Assembly: GCF_015277775.1 (NCBI RefSeq)
Contig: NZ_CP063849.1
Location: 7,703,501-7,767,500, forward strand
Source of the DNA: Paludibaculum fermentans
Lineage (GTDB): Bacteria > Acidobacteriota > Terriglobia > Bryobacterales > Bryobacteraceae
Length of the DNA stretch: 64,000 bases
Direction of reading: 5' to 3'
Shown here: one piece after another, positions 50,687 through 59,813 of the stretch
Layout of the letters: every line of letters begins with the position of its first letter
Numbering within the stretch: position 1 is the first letter of the stretch
Notes under the pieces: model-generated
What the model was told of the DNA's origin: nothing
Databases searched by the model: none
What the model saw: the letters and a program-made list of their open reading frames with translations, nothing else
Position numbers and translations under genes: made by a program

Positions 50687-51004
50687 ATGGGAGGTATGTC
50701 CAGACTCGAAGCAGTTCGCGCCCTGGTGGCCCAGGACCCTACCAACAGCCGGATCCGGTTCATGCTGTGCATGGAATACCTGGGCGCCTCCGACTGGCAG
50801 CAGGCTGTCAGTGAATTGAAGGAACTGCTCGCACGCGATGCCAATTACGTGGCCGCCTACTACCAGGCCGGACGCGCCAGCGAAGAGTTGGGCGAGGAAG
50901 ACGCTGCCCGCGCGTTCTATCGCGACGGCATCGATGCGGCCCGCCGTACCGGTGACGCCCACGCCCTGAGTGAACTGCAGGCCGCCCTCGACATCCTAGG
51001 CTGA
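50687..51004 (+). CDS. small TPR-like protein
   Basis: 105 residues, all helical, with two to three tetratricopeptide units: LVAQDPTNSRIRFMLCMEYL, then DWQQAVSELKELLARDANY and AAYYQAGRASEELGEEDAA. No signal peptide. Such proteins are scaffolds; no partner can be named. ATG 50687 has AAAGG upstream, while ATG 50696 has GGGAGG too close to be useful. Its 3' end overlaps the convergent acetyltransferase gene by 9 bases. Confidence 0.8.
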   Translation: MGGMSRLEAVRALVAQDPTNSRIRFMLCMEYLGASDWQQAVSELKELLARDANYVAAYYQAGRASEELGEEDAARAFYRDGIDAARRTGDAHALSELQAALDILG

Positions 51005-51586
51005 GGCGCGCCGCCGCCGGTACTCTTCAGCGAGCATGCTGTAGAGCCGCATATCCACAAACTCGCCGTGCAGTTTGGCCGAATGCCGCAGGATCCCTTC
51101 AAACTGGAAGCCCAGGCGTTCCGGCACCGCGGCGGAGCGATGGTTCCCGGTGGCGCAGCGGATCTCGACTCGTTCCATGCCCAGGGTCTCGAAGGCGAGC
51201 CGCAGCATCGCCTCGCAGGCCCGCGAGATCAGCCCCTTGCCTTCCATCGCCTTGGCCACCCAGTAGCCGATCTGGAGATTCCCGTTGGCCAGGCTGATGT
51301 CGTGCATGCCGATGATGCCCACCAGCCCCGAGGCGCCCGTCCACAAGCTATACGCCACCGTCACCGCCGCCGCCCTCTTGGCCTCCATCTCTTTCAGGAA
51401 ATGCAGGGAATCGGCGGGTGAGCGGGAGAAGTCCACCCAGGGCAGCCAGACGCGCAGGTGCTCGCGGTTGGCATCGACGGCCGCGTAGAGCGTCTCCGCC
51501 AGGCTCGTATCCAGCGCCTGCAGGACAAGGTCCGGGCCGAGCTCGATCCTCGTTTCGGGATGCTTGGGGAAGGTGGCGGCCGCCAT
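50996..51586 (-). CDS. GNAT N-acetyltransferase, RimJ/RimL type
   Basis: 196 residues. Family marks are ANREHLRVWLPWVDFSRSP at the N-terminus, GNLQIGYWVAKAMEGKGLIS (beta4 and pyrophosphate loop; the usual QGxGxG is EGKGLIS) and VEIRCATGNHRSAAVPERLGF. These enzymes acetylate the N-terminus of ribosomal proteins (RimL/RimJ) or other small substrates. Assignment to the RimL subgroup is tentative. Convergent with the TPR gene. Confidence 0.9.
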   Translation of the reverse strand: MAAATFPKHPETRIELGPDLVLQALDTSLAETLYAAVDANREHLRVWLPWVDFSRSPADSLHFLKEMEAKRAAAVTVAYSLWTGASGLVGIIGMHDISLANGNLQIGYWVAKAMEGKGLISRACEAMLRLAFETLGMERVEIRCATGNHRSAAVPERLGFQFEGILRHSAKLHGEFVDMRLYSMLAEEYRRRRASA

Positions 51587-51685
51587 CCTCCCAGCCTAGC
51601 CGATCGTCGCGCGCGGCCGCAGTTTACAAAAATATCGCAGAACATCCGGGGCCGCCGTTCGTTCCAATGCTAAGGGAGAAATCCG

Positions 51686-54124
51686 ATGAGTGAATTATGG
51701 CGTGGCTTGCGGTTGAGCGTGCGGTCGTTGCGGCGCACCCCCGCGTTTTCGGTGATTGCGATCCTGACTTTGGCGCTCGGCATCGGCGGCACCACGGCCA
51801 TGTTCTCCATCGTGAATGGAGTCCTGCTCCAGCCGCTGTCCTATCGGGATCCCGGCCAGTTGGTGGTGATCCGCGAGAGCATCAAGGAGCTCGCCCACCT
51901 CTACCCGGCCCTGCCCGCCAACGCTCTCCATCTCGAAGCCTGGCGCGACCGCTGTGCGGCGATCCAGGGCGCCGCCATCATGCGCGGCACCACCCTGAAC
52001 CTCACAGGCAACGGGGAACCGCTGCAACTGACCGTCCTGTCCGTCTCTCCCTCCATCCTGCAGGTGCTGGGCGTCCAGCCTGCGTTGGGCCGCGGCTTCC
52101 TGCCGGAGGAGGAGAACAAGGGCCGCAATCGCGTGGTGGTCCTGACCGACTCGTTCTGGCGGCGCATCGGCGCGGATCCGGCACTGGTGGGCCGCACGCT
52201 GACGCTGGACGGGCTGCCGCATACGGTTGTTGGCGTCCTGCCCGCCTCATTTCGATTCCCGACGGCGGCCAAATGGGGCCCGCTCGAAGGACTTCCGCCC
52301 GGCCTCGACCTGCTGCGGCCGGAGTCGCTCAACCGCGCCGACATTTCGCCCATGGCTGAGTTCAACTATGCTGCCTTCGCCCGCCTGAAGCCCGGCGCCT
52401 CCATCCATCAGGCCGTTGACCAGATCAACGCGGTGCAGGCCCAGATCGTGCACGACTCCGGAGAGAAACTGACGCTGTCGGCGTTGGTCGACCCGTTGCA
52501 GGAGATCGTTGTCGGCGAATCCCGGCGCGGCCTGCTGTTGCTGCTGGGCGCCGTGGGGGCTGTCCTGTTGATCGTCTGCGTAAACCTGGCGAACCTGATG
52601 CTCGTGCGCGGAGCCGGACGGGGGCGGGAAGTGGCCATTCGACTGGCGATGGGTGCCGACCGTGCCGGCCTGGTTCGCATGGCATTGCGGGAAAGCCTGC
52701 TGCTGGCGATCCCCGGTGGCCTGCTGGGCCTTGGCCTGGCTTGGGGCGCCGTTCGCCTGCTCGTCAGCCGCTCGGCCCTGGAACTGCCGCGCATCGACGA
52801 GATCTCGGTGGACTGGCGTACCGCCCTGTTCGCCATCGCCGTCAGCCTGGTCACCGCGGCCGCTTTCGGCATGCTGCCCGCCTGGCGCCTGGGGTCAGTG
52901 GATCCGCAGGAGTCGTTGAAGGCCGGCAGCCACACCACCACCGAGAGCCGCGCCAGCGCTCGTGTGCGGAGTCTCCTGGTGGGCACACAGGCTGCCCTCG
53001 GTGCGACTCTGCTCGTCTTTGCCGGTTTGCTCAGCACCAGCCTCCTGCACCTCCTGAATGTGGACAAAGGTTTCCGCACGGAACGCGTTCTCGCCTCGGA
53101 GGTCGTGCTGCCCACCTCCCGTTATGAGGGACAGCCCGACCGCACCCGTTTCTACGACAAGCTGCTGGCGCAGGTACACGCGCTGCCTGGAGTGGAGTCG
53201 GCTGCCCTCGTCAGCCATATGCCGTTGCGCGGCCAGGTTTGGATCAATCCGCTTTCGATCGAGGGCGACACGCGGCCCATGCTGCAGCGGCCCATGGCCA
53301 ACATCCGCTTCATCAGCCCCGGCTACTTCCAGACCATGCGCATGCAGCTGCTGAACGGCCGCGACTTTGCCGAGGCGGACCGTGAACGCAAGGTCATCAT
53401 TCTCTCCGAAGCAGCGGCCAAGCTCCTTTGGCCCGGCCTGAATCCTCTCGGCCGCACCCTGCGGTTTGGCGGACCGGATTCGCCCGTCGCCGAAGTGGTG
53501 GGCGTCGTCAAGGACAATCGCTCTGTCGAACTGGACCAGGGACCGGTCCTGATGGCCTACCTGCCGCACTGGCAGCAATCCCGTACTCGCGCCGTGCTCA
53601 TGATTCGCACGGCCGCCGACCCGTTGCAGATGGCGGGTGTCATCCGCCGCGCCGTGCACGAGGCGGATGCGGAGGTGCCCGTGGCTCAGCTCCTGACCAT
53701 GGATACGGTTGTGGATCAGGCCGTGGCGCGGCGGCGATTCCAGGCTGCGCTGGCCCTGGGCTTTGCGGTGTTCGCGCTACTGCTGGCCGGCCTGGGCGTC
53801 TATGGCGTGGTCTCCTACTGGGTGGCCCGCCGGCGTACGGAGCTGGGGATTCGCGCCGCCCTGGGGGCGCAACGAGCTGAGCTGTTCCGCCTTGTGCTGG
53901 GACGTGGCCTGGCGCCGGTGTGCGCGGGTCTCGCTGTCGGCCTGGTTATCGCGCTGCTGGGGGGCCGGATCGTGGAGAGCCTGCTCTTTGAAGTGAAGGC
54001 GACGGACCCCTGGGTCTATGGGCTGGTCGCCGCGGCGCTGGGTGGCCTGTGCACGTTGGCTTGCGGGATTCCCGCCATGCGGGCCGCGGGTACGCAGGCC
54101 GTGCAGGTACTACGCGACGAATAG
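51686..54124 (+). CDS. ADOP-family ABC transporter permease (MacB/FtsX type)
   Basis: 812 residues, second of three ADOP paralogues. ATG 51686 leads to LRRTPAFSVIAILTLALGIG, then a MacB core (about 50-250), three FtsX helices (GLLLLLGAVGAVLLIVCVNL near 275) with the ANLMLVRGAGRGREVAIRL coupling segment, a second core (about 460-650) and three last helices with VARRRTELGIRAALGAQRA. Ends with ACGIPAMRAAGTQAVQVLR. The AAGGGAGAAA site lies just upstream. No ATPase partner nearby. Family exports unknown substrates. Confidence 0.9.
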   Translation: MSELWRGLRLSVRSLRRTPAFSVIAILTLALGIGGTTAMFSIVNGVLLQPLSYRDPGQLVVIRESIKELAHLYPALPANALHLEAWRDRCAAIQGAAIMRGTTLNLTGNGEPLQLTVLSVSPSILQVLGVQPALGRGFLPEEENKGRNRVVVLTDSFWRRIGADPALVGRTLTLDGLPHTVVGVLPASFRFPTAAKWGPLEGLPPGLDLLRPESLNRADISPMAEFNYAAFARLKPGASIHQAVDQINAVQAQIVHDSGEKLTLSALVDPLQEIVVGESRRGLLLLLGAVGAVLLIVCVNLANLMLVRGAGRGREVAIRLAMGADRAGLVRMALRESLLLAIPGGLLGLGLAWGAVRLLVSRSALELPRIDEISVDWRTALFAIAVSLVTAAAFGMLPAWRLGSVDPQESLKAGSHTTTESRASARVRSLLVGTQAALGATLLVFAGLLSTSLLHLLNVDKGFRTERVLASEVVLPTSRYEGQPDRTRFYDKLLAQVHALPGVESAALVSHMPLRGQVWINPLSIEGDTRPMLQRPMANIRFISPGYFQTMRMQLLNGRDFAEADRERKVIILSEAAAKLLWPGLNPLGRTLRFGGPDSPVAEVVGVVKDNRSVELDQGPVLMAYLPHWQQSRTRAVLMIRTAADPLQMAGVIRRAVHEADAEVPVAQLLTMDTVVDQAVARRRFQAALALGFAVFALLLAGLGVYGVVSYWVARRRTELGIRAALGAQRAELFRLVLGRGLAPVCAGLAVGLVIALLGGRIVESLLFEVKATDPWVYGLVAAALGGLCTLACGIPAMRAAGTQAVQVLRDE

Positions 54125-54129
54125 GCCGT

Positions 54130-54861
54130 CTACTTCGGCCGGCCCTTCAACTCGACCACCAGAACCTCTGACTCGCGGGCGGCCAGTTTCTTGTCCAGCC
54201 GGAAGTGGCCCGGTTCCTGGATCAGAAAGTCACCGTCCTCGAAGCTCGAGTTCCGTTTGTGGCCCTTCTCGTCGCGCACCCGCCATTTCTGCCGTCCAAA
54301 GAAGATCAGCACCGCGGGTCTCGTCAGGGTCAGCTTGAGATTGGACTTCTCGACGGCGGCGAACTTGCCGCGCGTCACCCGGAAATCCAGATTGTCCTGC
54401 TCGACCGCGAAATGGGAATCCTGCAGCGGCGGCCCGGGTACCACATTCGGATCCGGCTGAAGCTTCGACTCGATGCGCATCGAACGGCTGGGCGCGCTGC
54501 TCAACCTCTTGGTGCTGTGGGCCATCTCCGCGCCGCCGGGTGAATACCGTGCCGTTCGTGCGTCGCGATGACTTTCGCGTGTCGTGCCGTTGGCGTTGGT
54601 GGTGATGGAATGGACTTCTGTGAAGGCCACCTGCATCATGGGGAGCCCGGGATGCGTATGCATCGCCGTGACTGCCGCCGGATCCGCCTCAACGCGGATC
54701 AAACGCACAAATTGGTTCTCCAGTACGAGCTTGTAGCGCTCGGGAGCCGCCACGAGGGCGTCCTGATATTGAGCATCTGCCGCTGGACACACTGCCAGCA
54801 TGGCTCCATACAACAAGCCAACTCGTACGGCTCTGCCGCGAATACCCAATCCAATCCCCAT
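54130..54861 (-). CDS. secreted cupin-like protein
   Basis: 243 residues with a signal peptide (VGLLYGAMLAVCPAADA). Two cupin-like halves are visible: the first with VRLIRVEADPAAVTAMHTHPGLP (His pair for metal), and the second at about 165-235 ending in FEDGDFLIQEPGHFRLDK. Only the first half has histidines in metal-binding positions. No catalytic function can be read. ATG 54861 begins the signal; a TTG at 54900 would add 13 polar residues. It is convergent with the ADOP gene (6 bases) and divergent from the PepSY pair. Confidence 0.75.
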   Translation of the reverse strand: MGIGLGIRGRAVRVGLLYGAMLAVCPAADAQYQDALVAAPERYKLVLENQFVRLIRVEADPAAVTAMHTHPGLPMMQVAFTEVHSITTNANGTTRESHRDARTARYSPGGAEMAHSTKRLSSAPSRSMRIESKLQPDPNVVPGPPLQDSHFAVEQDNLDFRVTRGKFAAVEKSNLKLTLTRPAVLIFFGRQKWRVRDEKGHKRNSSFEDGDFLIQEPGHFRLDKKLAARESEVLVVELKGRPK

Positions 54862-54961
54862 CACTTGTGTCCGCGATTCTACCACGTGGGTGGGGTACAA
54901 CCAGACTCCATACGGTGAAACTCCACGGGGGCGCGGGCTTCCGTAGTAGACTCGCCCCTAT

Positions 54962-55558
54962 ATGTTCTCTAAGGTGTTGCGCCGAACACATATGTACCTG
55001 GCGCTGTTTCTGACTCCGTGGGTGCTCATGTACACGGCCTCCACCTTCGTCATGAACCATCGGGCATGGTTCAAGGAACTCTACGCTGGGCCGCCGAAAC
55101 CGGCGGTGTTGGAGCGCGAAATGACCTACGAGGGGTCGTTTCCCGAGGGCTCGACAGCTAAGCAGATGGCCCGTCAGATCCTGCAAAGCCTCAACCTGGA
55201 GGGGGCGTATAACGCCAACCGCCGCATGAAGGACGACGCGGTGGTCATCCAGCGGCTGGATCCGATCACGCCGCGCCGCCTCACGTTTGAGCCCGCGAGC
55301 CGGAAACTGACGATTGAGAAAGTGCCCTGGGAGTCGCGGGGGTTCCTGGAGCGCATGCACCGCCGCCGCGGCTATCAGTTCGACTCGTTGGCCGACGATG
55401 CCTGGGCCGTTTCGGTCGATTTCTTCGTTGTAGTCATGATCTTCTGGGTGCTCTCCGGCCTCTGGATGTGGTGGGAGATGAAACTCGCCCGCCGCCTGGG
55501 CGCCCTCTTCGCACTGGGCGGTGCCGCCTTGTTCGTTCTGTTCCTGGTGGCGATATGA
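54962..55558 (+). CDS. PepSY-type transmembrane protein, first of a tandem pair
   Basis: 198 residues. Helix 1 is at about 9-28 (HMYLALFLTPWVLMYTAS), a periplasmic PepSY-like region covers 50-135 (LTFEPASRKLTIEKVPW), and two helices end the protein (FFVVVMIFWVLSGLWMWW, then ALFALGGAALFVLFLVA). The arrangement is that of PepSY-associated membrane proteins (half of a PiuB-like reductase). It shares layout and motifs (RRTHMYLALxLxPW, L.GLWMWW) with the next gene, so they are duplicates. A TAGACT about 10 bases before the ATG suggests a short leader. Confidence 0.8.
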   Translation: MFSKVLRRTHMYLALFLTPWVLMYTASTFVMNHRAWFKELYAGPPKPAVLEREMTYEGSFPEGSTAKQMARQILQSLNLEGAYNANRRMKDDAVVIQRLDPITPRRLTFEPASRKLTIEKVPWESRGFLERMHRRRGYQFDSLADDAWAVSVDFFVVVMIFWVLSGLWMWWEMKLARRLGALFALGGAALFVLFLVAI

Positions 55559-56154
55559 GATTCAGCCACCTGAACCGCCGTACCCATCTCTATCTCGCCA
55601 TGGCGCTGCTGCCCTGGTTCCTGATGTACGGCATCAGTTCGTTCTCCTTCAACCACGGCGAGTTTTTCGAAGAGCGGGACAAGGCCCTCGGCCTGCCGCT
55701 GTGGAATCAGCGTTTTGAACGGACCTACGCCATCCAGGTGCCGGAAAGCGGCGACCTGCGCGCCGTCGGCGCCCGCATCATGAAGGACAACGGGCTGACC
55801 GGCTCCTTCGGCGTCTACCGGCAAAGCCCGGAACAGTTGAACGTCTATATCTACACCTCGCTCCGCTCGACGCAGGTGAAGTATTACATCCGCGAACAGC
55901 GCCTGGTCGCCGAGGATCGCCGCTTCCGCTTCGATCACTTCCTCACCGGGCTGCACGCGCGCGGCGGCTTCGAACAGGAGGGATTCCTCAACCAGTTGTG
56001 GGGCGTGTTGGTGGACGTGGTCTGCCTGGGCTTCCTGCTGTGGGTGGTGACCGGGCTCTACATGTGGTGGAAGCTGACGCCGACGCGGAGGTGGGGGTGG
56101 GTGGCCCTGGTGGGAGGGTTCGTATCGTTCACAGTATTCTTATGGAAGCTCTGA
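55555..56154 (+). CDS. PepSY-type transmembrane protein, second of a tandem pair
   Basis: 199 residues. It begins at an ATG overlapping the preceding stop (ATGA). Same layout as its neighbour: NRRTHLYLAMALLPWFLMYG, a periplasmic region (about 50-135) with VYIYTSLRSTQVKYY, and helices near 145-165 (VVCLGFLLWVVTGLYMWW) and 175-195. The conserved WW after the last but one helix is shared. The pair could form a heterodimer linked to iron-reductase or cytochrome function, as inferred from PiuB/PepSY proteins; substrate unknown. Confidence 0.8.
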   Translation: MRFSHLNRRTHLYLAMALLPWFLMYGISSFSFNHGEFFEERDKALGLPLWNQRFERTYAIQVPESGDLRAVGARIMKDNGLTGSFGVYRQSPEQLNVYIYTSLRSTQVKYYIREQRLVAEDRRFRFDHFLTGLHARGGFEQEGFLNQLWGVLVDVVCLGFLLWVVTGLYMWWKLTPTRRWGWVALVGGFVSFTVFLWKL

Positions 56155-56243
56155 CGGCCCGTCCTGCCGCGGGGCTGGTACCAGTCGTGGCTTTGGGGCT
56201 CGCCCTGGCTGCGTTCCTCGGTTTACGCATCTACCTGGGGTAA
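56142..56243 (+). CDS. possible 33-residue membrane microprotein
   Basis: ATG 56142 overlaps the end of the PepSY gene by 13 bases and encodes 33 residues with one helix (GLVPVVALGLALAAFLGL) ending in RIYLG. There is no own ribosome site; translational coupling would be needed. The overlap and helix make a real gene plausible but unproven. Confidence 0.4.
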   Translation: MEALTARPAAGLVPVVALGLALAAFLGLRIYLG

Positions 56244-56619
56244 AGAAGTTTGGATGCTCTTGCCCTGCTTCCGGCGGTGAGGGGCCGGGTGCTCCTGCGG
56301 TGGACCCGATGCTGGCGTTGGAGTTTCCTTGCCGGGCATCAACCGTGGGCGAACTGACCCCGGGCGTACTCTCTTCCAGCTCTGCGCTCCTCGCCGAGGA
56401 GTCAGGCGGTTTCACCACGTCAATGGTCTGGGACAAAATCTCAGGTGTTCATCCGCCAGAATGGCCCATCTCTGGAGGAGCTTCGCATGGACGCACGCAT
56501 CGTTGACGATTGGGATTCGATTGACGGGGCCAGACCTGCTCCCGTAATCGCAGATCCCGTATTACACTGAGTCCATCCTGGCCGCCGCATGACCAGCACT
56601 GCCCTCTGGGAGGCTTCCT
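56244..56619. other. intergenic region before the third ADOP gene
   Basis: No credible gene. A TACACT hexamer at 56563-56568 may be a -10 for the next gene; a TTGACG at 56521 is too far away to be its -35. Nothing else recognised. Confidence 0.4.
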
Positions 56620-59022
56620 GTGCATCTCAACGACTGGACCTATGCCCTGCGAGCCCTCCGGCGCAATCCCCGATTCACCCTCGCCGCCATTCTGACCCTC
56701 ACCCTCGGCATCGGCGCCAATACCGCCATCTTCAGTTTCATCAATACGGTCTACCTGCGCCCGCTGCCTTACCCGCAGCCCGATCGCCTGATGACCATCT
56801 CCGAAACGGCGCCCCAGGGGAAATCGAAGAATCCGGTCACCAGCGCCTCCCCTGCTGCCTACCTCGGCTGGCGCGCGAATTCCTCCCTGTTCGACGCCGT
56901 GGGCGCCTGGGGTTGGGACGTCGTCACCCTCACCGGCGGACCCTGGCCGGAACGCGTCCAGGTGCAGCGCATCGGCGGGGGCTACCTCAACGCCCTGGGC
57001 ATCCAGCCTATGCTCGGCCGGGCGTTTCTGCCGGAAGAGGAGCAGGGAGGATCCTGCCCGGTCCTGGTCAGCAGCCGATTCTGGCGGAATTGGCTGGGCG
57101 GCGATCCGGCGGTGATCGGCAAGTCTGTGTTTTCAGACGGGCAGCCTTGCCGTGTCGTGGGCGTCATGCCCGATGGATTCCTGCCGCCGGTCTCGGTCAG
57201 TGACCGCGTGGATGTCTGGATGCCGCTGCGGCTCGATGCCGCGCGCGCCACCAGCCGTACCGAACACTCCCTCATGGTCATCGCCCGTCTGGCGCCGGGC
57301 AGGACCCCCGGGGCGGCGCAGCAGGTGCTCGACGCCGAAGCCCGGCAAACCGCCGACGCCATCCCCGCCATGAAAGGCTGGGGCATTCAGCTACTCCCCC
57401 TCAAGGACCAGGTCTCCGGGAAACCCAACAAGGCGCTCTTCTCCCTGATGGGCGCGGTCGGGTTCCTGCTGCTCATTGCCTGCCTCAATGTGGCGACCCT
57501 GCTCACCGCCCGGGCCGCCGGACAGCGCCGTGAGATCGCCATCCGGGCCGCCCTGGGCGCCGGCCGCGCCCGGCTCATCGCTCACCTTTTGGCCCAATCG
57601 CTTCTGTTGGCTCTTCTCGGGGGCCTGGGCGGACTGTTGCTGGCCTACTGGAGCCTCGACGCCATGGTCGCTCTCGCTCACAACGTCCTGCCGCGGCTCA
57701 ACGAAGCCCGCCTCGACTGGCGCGTCCTCGCCTTCAGCGCCGCGGTCTCCGTCGTCACCGGACTCCTCTTCGGCCTGGCCCCGGCTTTCACCCTGTCGCG
57801 CGCCAGCCTGCGCGAATCCATCAGCAGCCGCGGCCGCCGGATTCTCGGCAACGCCCAGATCGCCGCCGAGATCGCCCTCGCCTTCGTGCTGCTCATCGGA
57901 GCCGGACTGCTGCTCCGCAGCTTCCAGGCGATCCTGGCCGTAGACCTCGGTTTCCGCACAGAACATGTCCTCTCTGCGAACTTCGCCCTGCCGCCCTCGC
58001 ACTATTCCAGTCCCAGGCAGTACGCCGGATTCCTCACCGATGTCCTGGAACGCGTCCGCGCGACGCCCGGCGTGCTGGCGGCGACGGTCACCAAAGGCAT
58101 CCCCATGCGCGGCTCCGCCGGAGGCACGCTTGAGGTGTTTGGACGCACTGAGGAGCCCGGCGAGCGCCTCGACATTGCCATCCGCTGTTCGGATGCCGCC
58201 TACCTTTCGACCCTCGGCATCTCCCTGGCGCGCGGACGCAACTTCGCCCCCAACGACACGGAAGGCTCGGCGCCCGTGGTTCTCGTGAACGAGAAACTGT
58301 TCCGGCAACTCTTCCCTGGCGAGAATCCTCTTGGGAAGCAGATCCGCGCCGCCAGCAAAGACAACAGCCTGCCGTGGCTGACGATCGTCGGCATCGTGAA
58401 GGATACCCGCCACATCGGCCCGCTGCGGGAAGGCATGCTGGAGATGTACGTGCCTTATCAGCAGTTTCGCTCGACCACGATCCAGCCGGGAGCCCTGGTC
58501 GTCCGCACGGCCGGCAACCCGGAGCACCTGCTGCCCGCCCTCCAGCGCGCCGTCGCGTCGGTGGACAAGGATCAGCCGCTCGTCGCTGTCAGCCTGCTCG
58601 ACGAGAATCTCGCCGAGTTCATCGCCCCGCAGCGCTTTGACACCACCCTGATGACCATCTTCGCCGTCATCGGGCTGGCCCTCGCCGCCAGCGGGATCTT
58701 CGGGGTGATGTCCTATCGGGTGGCGCAGCGCACCCGCGAGTTTGGAGTGCGGCTGGCGGTTGGCGCCAGCGGGCAGGATCTACTCAGGATGATTCTGGGG
58801 GAGGCCCTTGCCACCGCCGTGCTGGGTCTCGCCATCGGGTGGGCGGCCGCCTCGGCCTTGACCCGCTACCTCGCGTCCCTGCTGTTCGGGGTCAAGCCCA
58901 GCGATCCGCTCACCCTGATCGCCGTGGCCGCGGTCGCCCTGGCCGCGGTGGTCATGGCGGGCTACTGGCCGGCACGCCGCGCGTCGCGGCTCGATCCCAT
59001 GGCCGCGCTCCGCACGGACTAG
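56620..59022 (+). CDS. ADOP-family ABC transporter permease (MacB/FtsX type)
   Basis: 800 residues, the third ADOP paralogue. The start is GTG 56620 with GGAGG just upstream. It opens with LNDWTYALRALRRNPRFTL and LTLGIGANTAIFSF, has a MacB core, an FtsX block (FLLLIACLNVATLLTARAAG, GQRREIAIRAALGAGR), a second core and last FtsX helices after RVAQRTREFGVRLAVGASG. It ends with ASRLDPMAALRTD, the family tail. Sequence differs widely from the copy at 51686, so this is not a recent duplication. No ATPase neighbour. Confidence 0.9.
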   Translation: MHLNDWTYALRALRRNPRFTLAAILTLTLGIGANTAIFSFINTVYLRPLPYPQPDRLMTISETAPQGKSKNPVTSASPAAYLGWRANSSLFDAVGAWGWDVVTLTGGPWPERVQVQRIGGGYLNALGIQPMLGRAFLPEEEQGGSCPVLVSSRFWRNWLGGDPAVIGKSVFSDGQPCRVVGVMPDGFLPPVSVSDRVDVWMPLRLDAARATSRTEHSLMVIARLAPGRTPGAAQQVLDAEARQTADAIPAMKGWGIQLLPLKDQVSGKPNKALFSLMGAVGFLLLIACLNVATLLTARAAGQRREIAIRAALGAGRARLIAHLLAQSLLLALLGGLGGLLLAYWSLDAMVALAHNVLPRLNEARLDWRVLAFSAAVSVVTGLLFGLAPAFTLSRASLRESISSRGRRILGNAQIAAEIALAFVLLIGAGLLLRSFQAILAVDLGFRTEHVLSANFALPPSHYSSPRQYAGFLTDVLERVRATPGVLAATVTKGIPMRGSAGGTLEVFGRTEEPGERLDIAIRCSDAAYLSTLGISLARGRNFAPNDTEGSAPVVLVNEKLFRQLFPGENPLGKQIRAASKDNSLPWLTIVGIVKDTRHIGPLREGMLEMYVPYQQFRSTTIQPGALVVRTAGNPEHLLPALQRAVASVDKDQPLVAVSLLDENLAEFIAPQRFDTTLMTIFAVIGLALAASGIFGVMSYRVAQRTREFGVRLAVGASGQDLLRMILGEALATAVLGLAIGWAAASALTRYLASLLFGVKPSDPLTLIAVAAVALAAVVMAGYWPARRASRLDPMAALRTD

Positions 59023-59088
59023 CCTCGGGGCCGCACGTATATCGAGCCAGGTCAAGTGCTTAGGGCGGGGCTGCCCATCGCAAAAGAA

Positions 59089-59126
59089 AAGATCCCGGGC
59101 GGGCGCATTACCCGCTCAGGATCTCT
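59089..59126 (-). terminator. Rho-independent terminator of ssb, between convergent genes
   Basis: GATCC-C-GGGCGGG and CCCGCTC-A-GGATC pair around CGCATTA. On the minus strand the stem is followed by GATCTTTTCTTTTG, a good U-tract, 30 bases past the ssb stop. On the plus strand TCTCTTCTGTG follows, so it could also stop the ADOP transcript. Confidence 0.75.
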
Positions 59127-59152
59127 TCTGTGACTGTGCGCCGTGGCGCGGT

Positions 59153-59635
59153 TTAGAACGGAACGTCGTCGTCCGAGATGCCGCCGAAATCCGGCTCGCT
59201 GGCGGGTGCAGCCGCCGGAGCGGTGCGCGGCCTCGGCTGGGAAACCGGTCCGCGTTGCGCCGGAGCGTCGCTCCAGGAATCGCCGCCGCTGGGCCCTTCT
59301 CCACGGCCGCCCAGCAGGAAGATCTCTTCCGCCACGACTTCCGTCGAGTACTTCTTGACCCCGTCCTTATCCTCGTAGCTCCGCGTCTGCAGGCGGCCTT
59401 CCACGTAGATCTGTTTGCCCTTGGTCAGGTACTGTGCCAAGTTCTCCTGGCGCCACGCCACCACGTTATGCCAGTCGGTCTCGTCTTTCCATTCACCCGT
59501 CTGATTGTCTTTCACCCGGCGGTTCGTAGCCAGGGTGAAACGCGACATCGACACTCCACTCGTGGTGAAGCGGGTCTCCGCGTCCTTGCCCAGATGGCCA
59601 ATCAGAATCACCTTATTTACACTGCGGCTAGCCAT
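59153..59635 (-). CDS. ssb: single-stranded DNA-binding protein
   Basis: 160 residues. The OB-fold opens with MASRSVNKVILIGHLGKDAE and continues with SRFTLATNRRVKD, TDWHNVVAWRQENLAQYL and KGKQIYVEGRL. The tail is disordered and Gly/Pro-rich, ending with the acidic DDDVPF tip that binds partner proteins in replication and repair. ATG 59635 matches the family start; six extra upstream codons are open. A strong terminator follows. It stands alone, not beside rpsF or rpsR. Confidence 0.96.
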   Translation of the reverse strand: MASRSVNKVILIGHLGKDAETRFTTSGVSMSRFTLATNRRVKDNQTGEWKDETDWHNVVAWRQENLAQYLTKGKQIYVEGRLQTRSYEDKDGVKKYSTEVVAEEIFLLGGRGEGPSGGDSWSDAPAQRGPVSQPRPRTAPAAAPASEPDFGGISDDDVPF

Positions 59636-59813
59636 ACTCACGCAGGGTACCACAACAAAACCGCCTAATCCGCTGTGGCGAAGAGAATTGAGCGGTTGAA
59701 CTCTGAAGCCAAACGCGTCATCATTCGATCTATATCTTATGGTTCGCGGGACCTGCCGCCCGGGCGTGCCGGTGGTCTTTCGGGCTTAGAATCTAATAGG
59801 GGACGGCGGGGCC

